From an uncultured Methanomassiliicoccus sp. (lineage in GTDB: Archaea > Thermoplasmatota > Thermoplasmata > Methanomassiliicoccales > Methanomassiliicoccaceae), in the NCBI GenBank assembly GCA_905202485.1, contig CAJKRY010000009.1, positions 1 to 64,000 of the forward strand: a stretch of DNA of 64,000 nt, given 5' to 3'. Under the pieces are notes generated by a model. It did no database searches. It was not told where the DNA came from and saw only the letters and a list, made by a program, of their open reading frames with translations. Shown here one piece after another: positions 37,152 through 46,267 of this stretch. Position 1 is the stretch's first letter, and each line of letters begins with the position of its first letter. The translations under genes and the position numbers were made by a program.

Positions 37152-37185
37152 TCTGGACTCACTTCCAGACTTTTCTTTTTATTTT
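37152..37185 (+). terminator. Hairpin and T-run between SBP and permease genes
   Basis: TCTGGA-CTCACT-TCCAGA (37152-37169) followed by CTTTTCTTTTTATTTT, 9 bp before the permease ATG. It probably attenuates transcription so that the binding protein is made in excess of the channel. Confidence 0.45.
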
Positions 37186-37193
37186 GTGATATC

Positions 37194-38246
37194 ATGACAA
37201 GCGAAGAACTGAAGACGCTGCTCAATCTGCACAAAGCAAACAAAAGAAAACTGCAGCTGATCGTAGCAGCACTTCTGATTCTTTTGATCGTATGTTTCAC
37301 AGCCTGCATATTTGTCGGTTCTGTAGATCTTGATTTCAAAACAGCAATTGACGCTCTGCTGGGAAAAGCCTCTTGGAGCCAGAATCAGATTGTAAGAGAC
37401 ATAAGAACGCCGAGGCTGATCTGTGCCGCCGTGGTGGGAGCTTCGCTTTCGGTGGCGGGAATGGCTATGCAGGCGCTATTCAAAAATCCGATGGCTTCTC
37501 CATCAGTATTGGGAATATCCTCAGGAGCTTCATTCGGTGCGGCTTTATATATCGCTGTCGGATACGGCATGTTTCAGATGGCATATGGAGCTTCACTCTG
37601 CGCATTTCTGATGGCTGCTCTGACAATGTTTCTTGTCTATGCGTTAGCTTATCAGAAAAGAGGCGTCAACACGCTGATACTTCTGCTGGCGGGAATGGCC
37701 ATAAGTGCGTTGTTCAGCGGGCTGACTTCTACCATTGAATTCTTTTCAGATGCTGACACTGTAAACAGCATTGTCTTCTGGATGCTGGGAAGTTTTGAAG
37801 GCTCAAACTGGGTTGATGTAAAAGTCATATTGATACCGGCAATCATCGGAATGATTTTAATTCTCATCAATGCAAGAGAATTAAACATCATCTCGGCTGG
37901 AGAAGGAAAGGCCCGTGCTCTCGGCGTAAATGTCAAAAATGTCAGGATCATGCTGCTGATCGGATCGTCAATACTCGTAGCATCTTCCGTGTCGATATGC
38001 GGCGTCATAAGTTTTGTGGGTTTGATTATTCCGCACATCTTCAGAACGCTGGGAGGACCGGACCATAAGTATCTGGCACCGATGTGCATTTTAGGCGGAG
38101 CATTGTTTATGATCATCGTAGATACGGTAGCCAGATCAATCATGCCACCTCAGGAGCTGCCGGTCGGCGTGATAACTTCGCTGATCGGAGCACCGTTCTT
38201 CATTTATATTATGAGAACAAAAAAGAAAGAAATCTGGAGTTCTTGA
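37194..38246 (+). CDS. FecCD/BtuC-type permease, cluster 2
   Basis: 350 residues, about ten hydrophobic segments. Family signatures: RTPRLICAAVVGASLSVAGMAMQALFKNPMASPSVLGISSGAS-type N-half (seen in pieces), GVNTLILLLAGMAISALF, FWMLGSFEGSNW, ISFVGLIIPHIFR (the ATPase-contact loop), and PQELPVGVITSLIGAPFFIYIM. It imports an iron chelate, haem or corrinoid together with the following ATPase. Less similar to the cluster 1 and 3 permeases than those are to each other, so the substrate may differ. Confidence 0.92.
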   Translation: MTSEELKTLLNLHKANKRKLQLIVAALLILLIVCFTACIFVGSVDLDFKTAIDALLGKASWSQNQIVRDIRTPRLICAAVVGASLSVAGMAMQALFKNPMASPSVLGISSGASFGAALYIAVGYGMFQMAYGASLCAFLMAALTMFLVYALAYQKRGVNTLILLLAGMAISALFSGLTSTIEFFSDADTVNSIVFWMLGSFEGSNWVDVKVILIPAIIGMILILINARELNIISAGEGKARALGVNVKNVRIMLLIGSSILVASSVSICGVISFVGLIIPHIFRTLGGPDHKYLAPMCILGGALFMIIVDTVARSIMPPQELPVGVITSLIGAPFFIYIMRTKKKEIWSS

Positions 38247-38247
38247 C

Positions 38248-39087
38248 ATGGTTCATCTGGATGTAAACGGGGTCATGTTCAGCTACGGTTCCAAAAAAGT
38301 GCTGGATGACGTGTCATTTTCCATCACCAACGGTGAAATAGTCGGCATAATCGGCCAGAACGGATCGGGAAAGACGACTCTTCTGAACTGCATTAATTCC
38401 GAATACAGGCCGAAACACGGATCAATTGTTATCAGGAATTTTTCACCGGATGTTTTTGAAAGCAAGGACAAACAAAACCCTTCAGCGGATGTTCAGGATC
38501 TCTCCAACGCAGAGAGGTCGAGAATAATCGCTACTGTAGAACAGAATTCATCCATGTCTTTTCCATTTTCAGTCATGGAGACTGTGCGCATGGGACGATA
38601 TTCCCATACGGGCATGTTTGATGATGACGATGAAGAAGAGATTGCGAAGATATGTGAAGTAATGAAATCCACCGGTATTCTGAAATTTGCCGACCGGTCG
38701 GTAAATGAACTCAGTGGTGGAGAATGGAGGAGAGTCATGATTGCTCAGGCATTGGCACAGGAGCCGGAAATACTGCTGCTTGACGAACCTACCCTTCATT
38801 TAGATATTAACCACCAGTTTGAGCTGATGGATCTTCTTAAAAAGATCGTCTCTGAAAGAAACATTCTGATCGTCATCGTGACCCACGATCTTCCGCTGGC
38901 TGCCAGATACTGCGATAAAATCATCATTATGAAAGACGGTAAAATTGTAGATGCCGGATCTGCAAAAGACACTGTTACGACTGCTAACATTGAAAACATC
39001 TTTCACATGCGTGCCAAGATCGGTTATGACAAAGACATTGAAGGAATCGGAGTATTTTTGATTGGAAAAATTGATAATAATGAATAA
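38248..39087 (+). CDS. BtuD/FecE-type ATPase, cluster 2
   Basis: 279 residues. Walker A GQNGSGKTTL, Q-loop TVEQNSSMSFPFSVMETVRMGRY, canonical signature LSGGEWRRVMIAQALAQEP, Walker B LLLDEPTLHLD, switch His in VTHDLPLAARY. The start is one base after the permease stop, so the two are coupled. It differs from clusters 1 and 3 in having a normal LSGGE signature. Confidence 0.92.
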   Translation: MVHLDVNGVMFSYGSKKVLDDVSFSITNGEIVGIIGQNGSGKTTLLNCINSEYRPKHGSIVIRNFSPDVFESKDKQNPSADVQDLSNAERSRIIATVEQNSSMSFPFSVMETVRMGRYSHTGMFDDDDEEEIAKICEVMKSTGILKFADRSVNELSGGEWRRVMIAQALAQEPEILLLDEPTLHLDINHQFELMDLLKKIVSERNILIVIVTHDLPLAARYCDKIIIMKDGKIVDAGSAKDTVTTANIENIFHMRAKIGYDKDIEGIGVFLIGKIDNNE

Positions 39088-39216
39088 GAATTATATTATT
39101 TTCCAACAGGATTTCTTCAACTTACAGAACAGTAGAATTCATAGATTGGATGGATTCATGATCAGTCATTTTTGGTCATTCCTGTATTTATATGAAAATG
39201 CCGGATGTGGAAAAAT

Positions 39217-39285
39217 ATGTTGAGTTATGCAGTGATCTCTGAAAAAGCAAGACACATCTTACTGAAGAAATCACTGCGTCTCTAA
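39217..39285 (+). CDS. Possible 22-residue leaderless ORF before the 39.3-kb gene
   Basis: ATG 39217 to TAA 39283-39285 (MLSYAVISEKARHIL...). The TATA box CTGTATTTATATG (about 39182-39194) lies 25-30 bp before the ATG, so it could be the first ORF of a leaderless mRNA. The next gene begins 19 bp on with a TTG start behind GGGGGAT. A regulatory uORF or a chance frame. Confidence 0.3.
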   Translation: MLSYAVISEKARHILLKKSLRL

Positions 39286-39304
39286 ATCACTTTGGGGGAT
39301 AGAG

Positions 39305-41980
39305 TTGAAGAAATCTAGCATCTTGGCAGTCGCGGCATTTGTTGTCGTTGCAGCTCTTATCGTATGTGCAGTTTATATATTGCCAATTGGTGAGGCTGAT
39401 AAACCGACCAGTGACGGAGGGAGTACACACTACATTCCGTCAAAGAATTATGAATATGTGGGAGAACAGGTAAATTCATCCAATTGGAATTATTGGTTTG
39501 GTAATCTTGATCTTCCCGGGGTATCTGATTCAAAGACTCCAATTAAATCTGCTGACTTGGTAGAATTGTGGAAAATTGCAGATATTATAGATGGCGGTTC
39601 TATGGTATGGGATGTACCTGGGTCTGCAATATGTGTGGGAGATAAAACTTACTTTTTTAGAGGCTCTGAAGACGCATTGTACTGTGTAACAACGGCAACA
39701 GGAAAAGTCATTGCAAAGGCGGAATGCGTTTCCGATTCAGTTTACAATATGGCGATTGCCTACGGAGACGGCAAGATCTTCGTACCCTGCAGGTCTGTAG
39801 ACTCTACAGTTCTCAAGGTTTTTGATGCCAACACTCTGAAACAGCTTTATGTGTCTCAGCCGGTAAGCGGCGGAGAAGTGCAGGGTTCAATAGTTTACCA
39901 CGAAGGAGCAATTTATTTTGGAACATACAACGGTGACTATGCCTGCTTCAGTTCAGAGGATATTGATCCGTCAGTAAGTAGCGAAGTAGTTCAGCCGCTG
40001 TGGGTTCTGGAAGGCAGCGGATGGTACAATGCAACTCCGGCCTTTGCTGGAAATTACTGCATAATTGCTGAGAAAGGCTATGACATCGGCGGTTTGATAA
40101 TCTATGTTCTGGATTCAAAAACTGGTGCAGTATACGATACTCACAAGATCTCTCATGAATACTGCGTTTCCGGCCTCACAATGTACAAAGGGCGTGTGTA
40201 TGTAGCTGCAAATGCTACTTCAGATTCGTCCTACGCTACCTCTGAAGACAACAGAGGCAAAAACCTTATAATTCACTCTTATGAAATAAACTCTGACGGA
40301 ACACTTGATATTTTTTCTGAAAAGAAATGGAAATCTGACATTGAAGACGGCGGTACGCAAGCTACTCCACTGTTCTACAACGACAGGCTTTACATAGGCG
40401 GCGGAGGAAGTACTATGGGTACAAACGAGCCGTTTACCGTTCTCAATATCGCTGATGACGGAACAATGTTTTCAGCATACAGTGACAGAAGCAACGGCAT
40501 TTTAACAAAGAGCTCAGCCTCCATCACAACAGCCTATGCAACTGAAGAAAACGATTATGCAGTTTACATATATATTATAGAATACGGAACCGTAAAGACC
40601 GGCGACAGCACAGGCCTGATCGGTTCAGCAGATATTAAAATTCTCAAAGATTCCAAAGGACAGACTGAACTTGAAGTCGTAGGTACCTTAACTCCTTCAG
40701 TAGAACAGTTTGCTTTCCAAAGCTTTACTATTTCTCCTGACGGCTATCTTCTGATACGCAATGATTCCACATTGTTCTGTTACGGGCCTAATGATGCATC
40801 ATCTGCTAAGTATACAGCAGAAGATGTGGTAAATGCCATTGACAGAGTGGCAAGTCAGATTTCAAAAGGAAACTATGTCAACTTTAAAGAAGTTGGCATG
40901 ATTGAGTACAGATACGCTTCTCTGAGCGAGAGTGAAAAGAGCAAAATAACTAATTACCAAGATCTTCAGGATCTATACTGCACCGTATCATTCATTGTCA
41001 GTGATTCTGAAACAATCGAAGTAAAAGTTCCGAAAGGTTCAATTGCACACGCGCCGTTCTTTAAAGTCTCAGATGATAAAATATTCTCAGAGTGGGAAAC
41101 AAATTCCTCTAAGACCTGGAATATCTGGGAAGACAGAGTTACTGAGGACATTACATTAATTGCAAAATATGAACAGACCGTTAAAGTCTCCTTTGATTCA
41201 AACGGCGGTTCTTCAGTGAATCCGCTTTATGTCGGAAAAGGCGATGTAATGGGATATGTATGCGAACCTGAACGCAGCGAATACACCTTTGCCGGCTGGT
41301 TCTCGAACAGTACTGAATACACTCCGCAGCACACAAAAGTCTCATCAGATGTAACTCTGAAAGCTAAATGGCTCGGCAATCACACTATCTCCTTTGATTC
41401 AAACGGCGGTTCGAAGGTAGATACAAAAATGCAGGCGACTACCGGCATGGAGATCAGCAAACTGCCGACTACCAGCAGATCAGGCTACACATTCTTAGGA
41501 TGGTACTCTGGAGACACTAAATACATTGACGGAATGACTTACTCTGCAGACAAAGACATCACCCTTAAAGCAAAGTGGAAGGAAAACACTTCGTCTACAG
41601 TCTCTACTGCAAAAGGAGTGACGGCTACAGGAACATTCCCTGCAGATGTTAAAATCAGCACTGTAGTGCCTTATGAATTCGGATCCACTGTACTTAAGAT
41701 CAAACAGACTGCAGGCGTATCTTTAGACTTCATTCAGATCACGATCAGCGGCGACGGCGTATCTGGAGGTATTCCACTTTCAATAGGACTGCCAGTCGGT
41801 GAATCATACGGGTCTGCTGCAGTTTACTATTATGATAATTCATCGAACTCAGTGAAGACAGTCAACGGAACGATCGCCGAGGGAATGCTGAACTTTACAC
41901 TCAAAGGAAACACGACAAGTTCTGGAATAGATGTGGTAATTGGAATATCAACAGGTTCTGATCTTCCAAATCATATTTAA
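39305..41980 (+). CDS. Secreted beta-propeller protein with InlB-type repeats
   Basis: 891 residues; start is TTG 39305 with GGGGG about 10 bases upstream. An N-terminal membrane helix (ILAVAAFVVVAALIVCAVYIL) is followed by a PQQ-type propeller (about 75-500: ALYCVTTATGKVIAKAECV, GAIYFGTYNGDYACFS, PDGYLLIRNDSTLFCYG). Three Listeria-Bacteroides/InlB repeats follow (about 555-765), two almost identical: VSFDSNGGSSVNPLYV...YTFAGWFSN...VTLKAKW and ISFDSNGGSKVDTKMQ...YTFLGWYSG...ITLKAKW. A final beta domain (about 775-891) has no anchor. Probably an extracellular partner of the importer; it heads the cluster 3 gene run. Confidence 0.85.
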   Translation: MKKSSILAVAAFVVVAALIVCAVYILPIGEADKPTSDGGSTHYIPSKNYEYVGEQVNSSNWNYWFGNLDLPGVSDSKTPIKSADLVELWKIADIIDGGSMVWDVPGSAICVGDKTYFFRGSEDALYCVTTATGKVIAKAECVSDSVYNMAIAYGDGKIFVPCRSVDSTVLKVFDANTLKQLYVSQPVSGGEVQGSIVYHEGAIYFGTYNGDYACFSSEDIDPSVSSEVVQPLWVLEGSGWYNATPAFAGNYCIIAEKGYDIGGLIIYVLDSKTGAVYDTHKISHEYCVSGLTMYKGRVYVAANATSDSSYATSEDNRGKNLIIHSYEINSDGTLDIFSEKKWKSDIEDGGTQATPLFYNDRLYIGGGGSTMGTNEPFTVLNIADDGTMFSAYSDRSNGILTKSSASITTAYATEENDYAVYIYIIEYGTVKTGDSTGLIGSADIKILKDSKGQTELEVVGTLTPSVEQFAFQSFTISPDGYLLIRNDSTLFCYGPNDASSAKYTAEDVVNAIDRVASQISKGNYVNFKEVGMIEYRYASLSESEKSKITNYQDLQDLYCTVSFIVSDSETIEVKVPKGSIAHAPFFKVSDDKIFSEWETNSSKTWNIWEDRVTEDITLIAKYEQTVKVSFDSNGGSSVNPLYVGKGDVMGYVCEPERSEYTFAGWFSNSTEYTPQHTKVSSDVTLKAKWLGNHTISFDSNGGSKVDTKMQATTGMEISKLPTTSRSGYTFLGWYSGDTKYIDGMTYSADKDITLKAKWKENTSSTVSTAKGVTATGTFPADVKISTVVPYEFGSTVLKIKQTAGVSLDFIQITISGDGVSGGIPLSIGLPVGESYGSAAVYYYDNSSNSVKTVNGTIAEGMLNFTLKGNTTSSGIDVVIGISTGSDLPNHI

Positions 41981-41989
41981 GGTGAAAAA

Positions 41990-42940
41990 ATGAATAAAAA
42001 ATCAACAATTGCCGTTGTCGTCATCATTGTTGCCTTGCTGGCTGTGGTCGCAGTCTTTGCTTTGCAAAGCGGCAGCTCCGACGACAAGGAGATAAAAGAA
42101 GTCAATGCTACAGTTCATCTAGGCTTCTCAGACGCAGAAGTATCATCGACCGGGTTTGGAAACACCATTGCAGCAATTCTTGCTTCAGCATTTCCCGACT
42201 GCGATATTCAGTACAGCAGCAATGGCAGCATAGCTTCGGTTGACGGTGTAGATAACACCAATAAAAATACCTGGGTGGTGTTTAAGTGGGCTTCCCCGGA
42301 CGGCTGGGATGTACTTTCAGTCTCAGCCAATTCTAAAATAGAGCTTCCAGAAGGAGTGACGCTTGCACTGCATTACGCTGAAAAAACAAAAGACGACCAG
42401 GGCAAGATATCGTACTCAGCACCAGACATTGATGTCGAATACAAGGTATATTTCTTCCTTCAGTTCAAAGAAGGATACGATCATAACGATATCATCCGCA
42501 GCATTCTTACAGAGCAGGAACGCAAAGACGGATTCTGGATTGAAGGAACTGGAGAGAATGTCATAGAGTGCCTGCAGGATGCAGTCTACACGTATCTTCT
42601 GCATGATACTTACACAGATGAAGATAAGAAAGAAATTCTCTCATATGACGAACGCAGAGAATCATACGGCTGGCTGAATAAATTCTTAGGCTGGGAAGAC
42701 ACAAGAGTCAGCACATCTGGGGGAGATTACGGAACCTGGACCTACTGGTCTCAGTACACGTATGAACCCGACGCGGAAATTCTGAATGATGCAAGCGAAT
42801 GGAGTTACAACCAGCTGTCGTTGGGACAATATGACATTACTGAATGCCACTACTTTGCTCTGATTCTTCAGACAACCACTGTGGAAACTGTAAACATCCC
42901 GATAGCGACGACTCCGGCAGAAATACCTGCAGGTTTGTGA
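41990..42940 (+). CDS. Secreted double DUF4430-like protein, cluster 3
   Basis: 316 residues; AAGGTGA ribosome binding site before the ATG. Membrane/signal helix 6-24 (IAVVVIIVALLAVVAVFAL). Domain 1 (about 35-135: VNATVHLGFSDAEVSS...NTWVVFKWASPDGWDVLS). Domain 2 (about 145-310): VYFFLQFKEGYDH, GFWIEGTGENVIECLQDA, YGWLNKFLGWEDT, WTYWSQYTYE, WSYNQLSLGQYDI, YFALILQTT. Domain 2 has the same order of motifs as the 33.0-kb protein. DUF4430 is the transcobalamin-like fold, so I infer a small-molecule (perhaps corrinoid) binder at the surface. Directly followed by the DUF4430-BtuF gene. Confidence 0.8.
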   Translation: MNKKSTIAVVVIIVALLAVVAVFALQSGSSDDKEIKEVNATVHLGFSDAEVSSTGFGNTIAAILASAFPDCDIQYSSNGSIASVDGVDNTNKNTWVVFKWASPDGWDVLSVSANSKIELPEGVTLALHYAEKTKDDQGKISYSAPDIDVEYKVYFFLQFKEGYDHNDIIRSILTEQERKDGFWIEGTGENVIECLQDAVYTYLLHDTYTDEDKKEILSYDERRESYGWLNKFLGWEDTRVSTSGGDYGTWTYWSQYTYEPDAEILNDASEWSYNQLSLGQYDITECHYFALILQTTTVETVNIPIATTPAEIPAGL

Positions 42941-42950
42941 GGTGAAAAGA

Positions 42951-44336
42951 ATGAAAGCAGTCAAAATCAAGCTCCTGGCATCATTCATGTGCATAATCTT
43001 GATTTTGACTATAACCCCTTTAATGGGGCTTACCACAGCAGCTCAGGATACCAGAGAAGGAGTAATGATTGATTTCGGCTACTGGGATGTTAACTGGACA
43101 GAAATGATATTCAGTGAAGATATGAGCGGCATTGATGCTCTGGAAGCTGCTTGCCACATAAACTCCTATGAAATAATTTATTTGAATGAAGATGCCGGCA
43201 CGGTTTATTCCGTAAACGGACAAATCAACCTTGACGGAAAGCAGTGGGGGATGTATGTCCAGCAGGACGGCGAATGGAAGTTTATCGAAAATCCGCAGGA
43301 AGTGAAAGTCTCAGACTATGATCTCGTGTGCTGGGCTAGAGCTTCAGGTGAGGATGATTTAGTTCCCGGAGCCGACTACTCAGGATTCAATTATTACAGC
43401 TACGCTACCAACGGAAAATCATTATCCTCTGGAGAAGATTTAAAGGTGGTATCGCTGGCGCCTTCGATAACTGAAATAATCGCTTCAGTGGGAGGAACTC
43501 AGTATCTCATAGGGACTGATCTGTACAGCAATTATCCTCAGGAAATTGCAGATGGAAAGAACAGCGGAGATATTTCTGTAGTGGGAGGATACACAGACCC
43601 CAGCTATGAATGGATCATCAAGCTGAGGCCGGACGTCGTATTCTGCGATGGCGGAGTCGGAGAGCATCTGAATATGGCGAATAAGCTCCGTAAGTCCGGC
43701 ATTGACTGTGTAGTGCTCTACGACGGCACAGACATCGACACTCTTTACGACAATATCTGGATCGTAGCCGCTTCATTGGGAATTGAAGAAAATGCCAATT
43801 CAGTAATAAATTCATTGAGGGGCACAATTAATGATGTAAAAGGAATAGTCGGAGTTCAAGCAGACAAAAGAGTGTTTGTGGCGCTGTCTGCAGACCCGTC
43901 TCCCTGGACTGCCGGTTCTGAAACATATATGAATGATTTGATAACAACCACCTCCGGCAGGAATATCTTCCAGAGCCAGGCTTCTTCATGGTTCATGGTT
44001 TCCAAGGAGCAGATAAGCCTCAAACAGCCGGATGTAATAATCATCATCATGGATTCCAGGCAGATCTCGACTGATGAAGACTATCAGAAGGTTATGGACT
44101 CCATCGACAGAATGTGGAGAGAGACTCCCGCATACCGCAACGGAGAAGTATACATCTTCTCAGGCAGCGCAGCGGATCTGCTCTCCAGACCTGGACCGAG
44201 ACTGGCCGAAGCGGCAGAACTGATAGGAAAAATCTTCCACCCGGAACCGTTCCTCAGTGAGGATCCTCTTGATCTGATGCCGAAATATTTTGACAATAAT
44301 TATCAGCAGTACTTAACACACCAGAGGGAGTTATGA
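42951..44336 (+). CDS. DUF4430 + BtuF-type substrate-binding protein, cluster 3
   Basis: 461 residues from ATG 42951, with GAGGTG 6 bases upstream; a GTG at 42942 is the alternative. Same architecture as the cluster 1 protein. Signal helix, DUF4430 (VMIDFGYWDVNWTEMIF, KQWGMYVQQDGEW), then a BtuF/FhuD binder from about 165 (KVVSLAPSITEIIASVGGTQYLIGTDLYSNYPQEIAD) to GEVYIFSGSAADLLSRPGPRLAEAAELIG. The two are clearly duplicates. Its stop overlaps the next start by 4 bp. Confidence 0.9.
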   Translation: MKAVKIKLLASFMCIILILTITPLMGLTTAAQDTREGVMIDFGYWDVNWTEMIFSEDMSGIDALEAACHINSYEIIYLNEDAGTVYSVNGQINLDGKQWGMYVQQDGEWKFIENPQEVKVSDYDLVCWARASGEDDLVPGADYSGFNYYSYATNGKSLSSGEDLKVVSLAPSITEIIASVGGTQYLIGTDLYSNYPQEIADGKNSGDISVVGGYTDPSYEWIIKLRPDVVFCDGGVGEHLNMANKLRKSGIDCVVLYDGTDIDTLYDNIWIVAASLGIEENANSVINSLRGTINDVKGIVGVQADKRVFVALSADPSPWTAGSETYMNDLITTTSGRNIFQSQASSWFMVSKEQISLKQPDVIIIIMDSRQISTDEDYQKVMDSIDRMWRETPAYRNGEVYIFSGSAADLLSRPGPRLAEAAELIGKIFHPEPFLSEDPLDLMPKYFDNNYQQYLTHQREL

Positions 44337-46267
44337 TGAATAAATCATGGATAGTGATCGCCGCCGTAGCTGCACTTATGCTGCTTCCCGCCCTACCCGT
44401 ATCCAGTGCAGAAGGGGACATCAATCTTCTGCTGATTGACCTTGGAAACGGGCAGACCTACTGGTGTGAGGTAGAAAGCGGAACTTATGCAGATCTTATT
44501 GCAGGCGCTGCCGATGACCTTGGTTTAGATGTAGATGCTTCCAATAAGTCGGATCTCTCTATAAACGGGCTGTCTTCAACAACCGTAAGCGGATTGATTA
44601 CAATCCATACTAACTGGAAAATATACTCCTGGAATGGAACAAACTGGGAATACAATCCAAATGCAACTACCACCTCTCAGTATTCCGGAGGCATAGCAGC
44701 AGTCGGATATTATGCAGATGATTCTGCAGAGAATGTAATATGCCCGCAGTCTACACCGCAATATAAAACAGTCTGGACACAGTTTGGAGGCTCTTCTTCA
44801 GCTTATAACACATCAGACTCATACGGTGTAGAGAACCCGGCCCTGCCGGTAGAGTGGCACAGGACATACAACACAGGGTATGTGGACTCAGGCCTGATAG
44901 TGGCAGGAGACCTGCTTTATCACACCACTGGAGGAAGCTGGGGATCCACCACAGACACTAAAGACCTCTGGGTCTACTGTCTCAACAGATTCACAGGCAA
45001 CATGGTCTGGGAGTATCACGGAAAATACGGTGCAGGGTATGAAGTCACTACGCCGGTAGTTGTCGGCAACATGCTGATCTTATCTTCAACATGCGGAGAC
45101 ATTTATTGTTTTGACAGATATAACGGAACTCTTCTCCATACTCTGTACATTGATTACAAGCCGCCGATGGATGAGGATGGAACAATTCTCTGGGATGCTG
45201 AGATATTTGTGACTGGAGCCACCACCCCTGTCTATGATTCTGGAGCATTGTACTTCGGTTCGGCAGATGGCAAAGTTTACTGTTACAGCATTAATTACAA
45301 TGAAGGATTCAAAGAAGTCTGGTGTTACGACCCGCCGGATGATTACAGCGACTCCGCCGGTTACACAGGCACCAAGGGAACATTCTACTTCCATGCGCCG
45401 ACCATTGCTGAAGTTGACGGCAAAAGAATGCTGTTTATCGGTAATTACGGAGGATACTTGCATGCGCTGGATGCTGCTACAGGAAAAGCGGTATGGGTTA
45501 AACAGGTCATTGATGTATCTGAAATAAATACGGCTAAGCCGCATCTGCCGGGATCTGCTGCCGTAGTCTCTGTAAACAAAGAGAGCACAAAGCTGCTGGT
45601 AACTGGCACTGACGGAGGCATGTCTGTATCTTTAGGATACATCATGGCACTGGATCCGAAGACTGGAGAAGGCTACAACGGAGAAGATTACATCTGGAAA
45701 ATAAATGCTCTTTTCACAACTCCTGTTGTAGATTCCGACGGATTTTATACATACCTGAGCCCGTCTAATCCGGGAGATTCAAAAATAACGAAATCTGACG
45801 GTACAGAAGTGGATATTACTGAATCAGTGTGTAAATTCGACTGGGACGGTAATCTTGTCTGGATGTGCGACTACAGTAAGTTTGTCAAGTCGCCGCTGAC
45901 GCTTGCGGACGGAGTGCTCTACGCTATGGAATATTCTGCCGGCGGAATTGAAGGAAAGTATGGAGAAGCAGGACATCTTGCAGCAGTAAACGCAGAGGAT
46001 GGAACTCTGCTTTGGAAAGTATTCCTTGAGCCCTGTACTTCCGACTCATACTCAATGGTGCAGGCAACGGTAATCGACGGCAAGATCTACGTGGGAAATG
46101 ACTACGGAGCCGTATACTGTCTGTCTGACATAGCGGGTCCCAGTTCTGTAGAGTCGGAAATAAACTCGCTGCAGACTGCCGGATTCAATCACTGGTCCTG
46201 GTATGTTCTGATAGCAGCGATCGCTGCTACCATGTCATTGTTTATCATATTTTACAGGGGAGCTTGA
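44333..46267 (+). CDS. DUF4430 + PQQ beta-propeller protein with C-terminal anchor
   Basis: 644 residues. Signal peptide 1-26, DUF4430 (about 29-135: LLIDLGNGQTYWCEVES, TNWKIYSWNGTNWEY), then propeller repeats (LWVYCLNRFTGNMVWEY, YFGSADGKVYCYS, FIGNYGGYLHALDAATGKAVWV, YVGNDYGAVYCLS). The end is GFNHWSWYVLIAAIAATMSLFIIFYRGA, a single helix. This equals residues 1-595 of the cluster 1 fusion, including the HWSWY motif. Here a TGA is followed immediately by the ATG of the permease gene, so fusion or fission occurred at this exact point. Propeller surfaces bind ligands; compare BtuG. Confidence 0.88.
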   Translation: MMNKSWIVIAAVAALMLLPALPVSSAEGDINLLLIDLGNGQTYWCEVESGTYADLIAGAADDLGLDVDASNKSDLSINGLSSTTVSGLITIHTNWKIYSWNGTNWEYNPNATTTSQYSGGIAAVGYYADDSAENVICPQSTPQYKTVWTQFGGSSSAYNTSDSYGVENPALPVEWHRTYNTGYVDSGLIVAGDLLYHTTGGSWGSTTDTKDLWVYCLNRFTGNMVWEYHGKYGAGYEVTTPVVVGNMLILSSTCGDIYCFDRYNGTLLHTLYIDYKPPMDEDGTILWDAEIFVTGATTPVYDSGALYFGSADGKVYCYSINYNEGFKEVWCYDPPDDYSDSAGYTGTKGTFYFHAPTIAEVDGKRMLFIGNYGGYLHALDAATGKAVWVKQVIDVSEINTAKPHLPGSAAVVSVNKESTKLLVTGTDGGMSVSLGYIMALDPKTGEGYNGEDYIWKINALFTTPVVDSDGFYTYLSPSNPGDSKITKSDGTEVDITESVCKFDWDGNLVWMCDYSKFVKSPLTLADGVLYAMEYSAGGIEGKYGEAGHLAAVNAEDGTLLWKVFLEPCTSDSYSMVQATVIDGKIYVGNDYGAVYCLSDIAGPSSVESEINSLQTAGFNHWSWYVLIAAIAATMSLFIIFYRGA

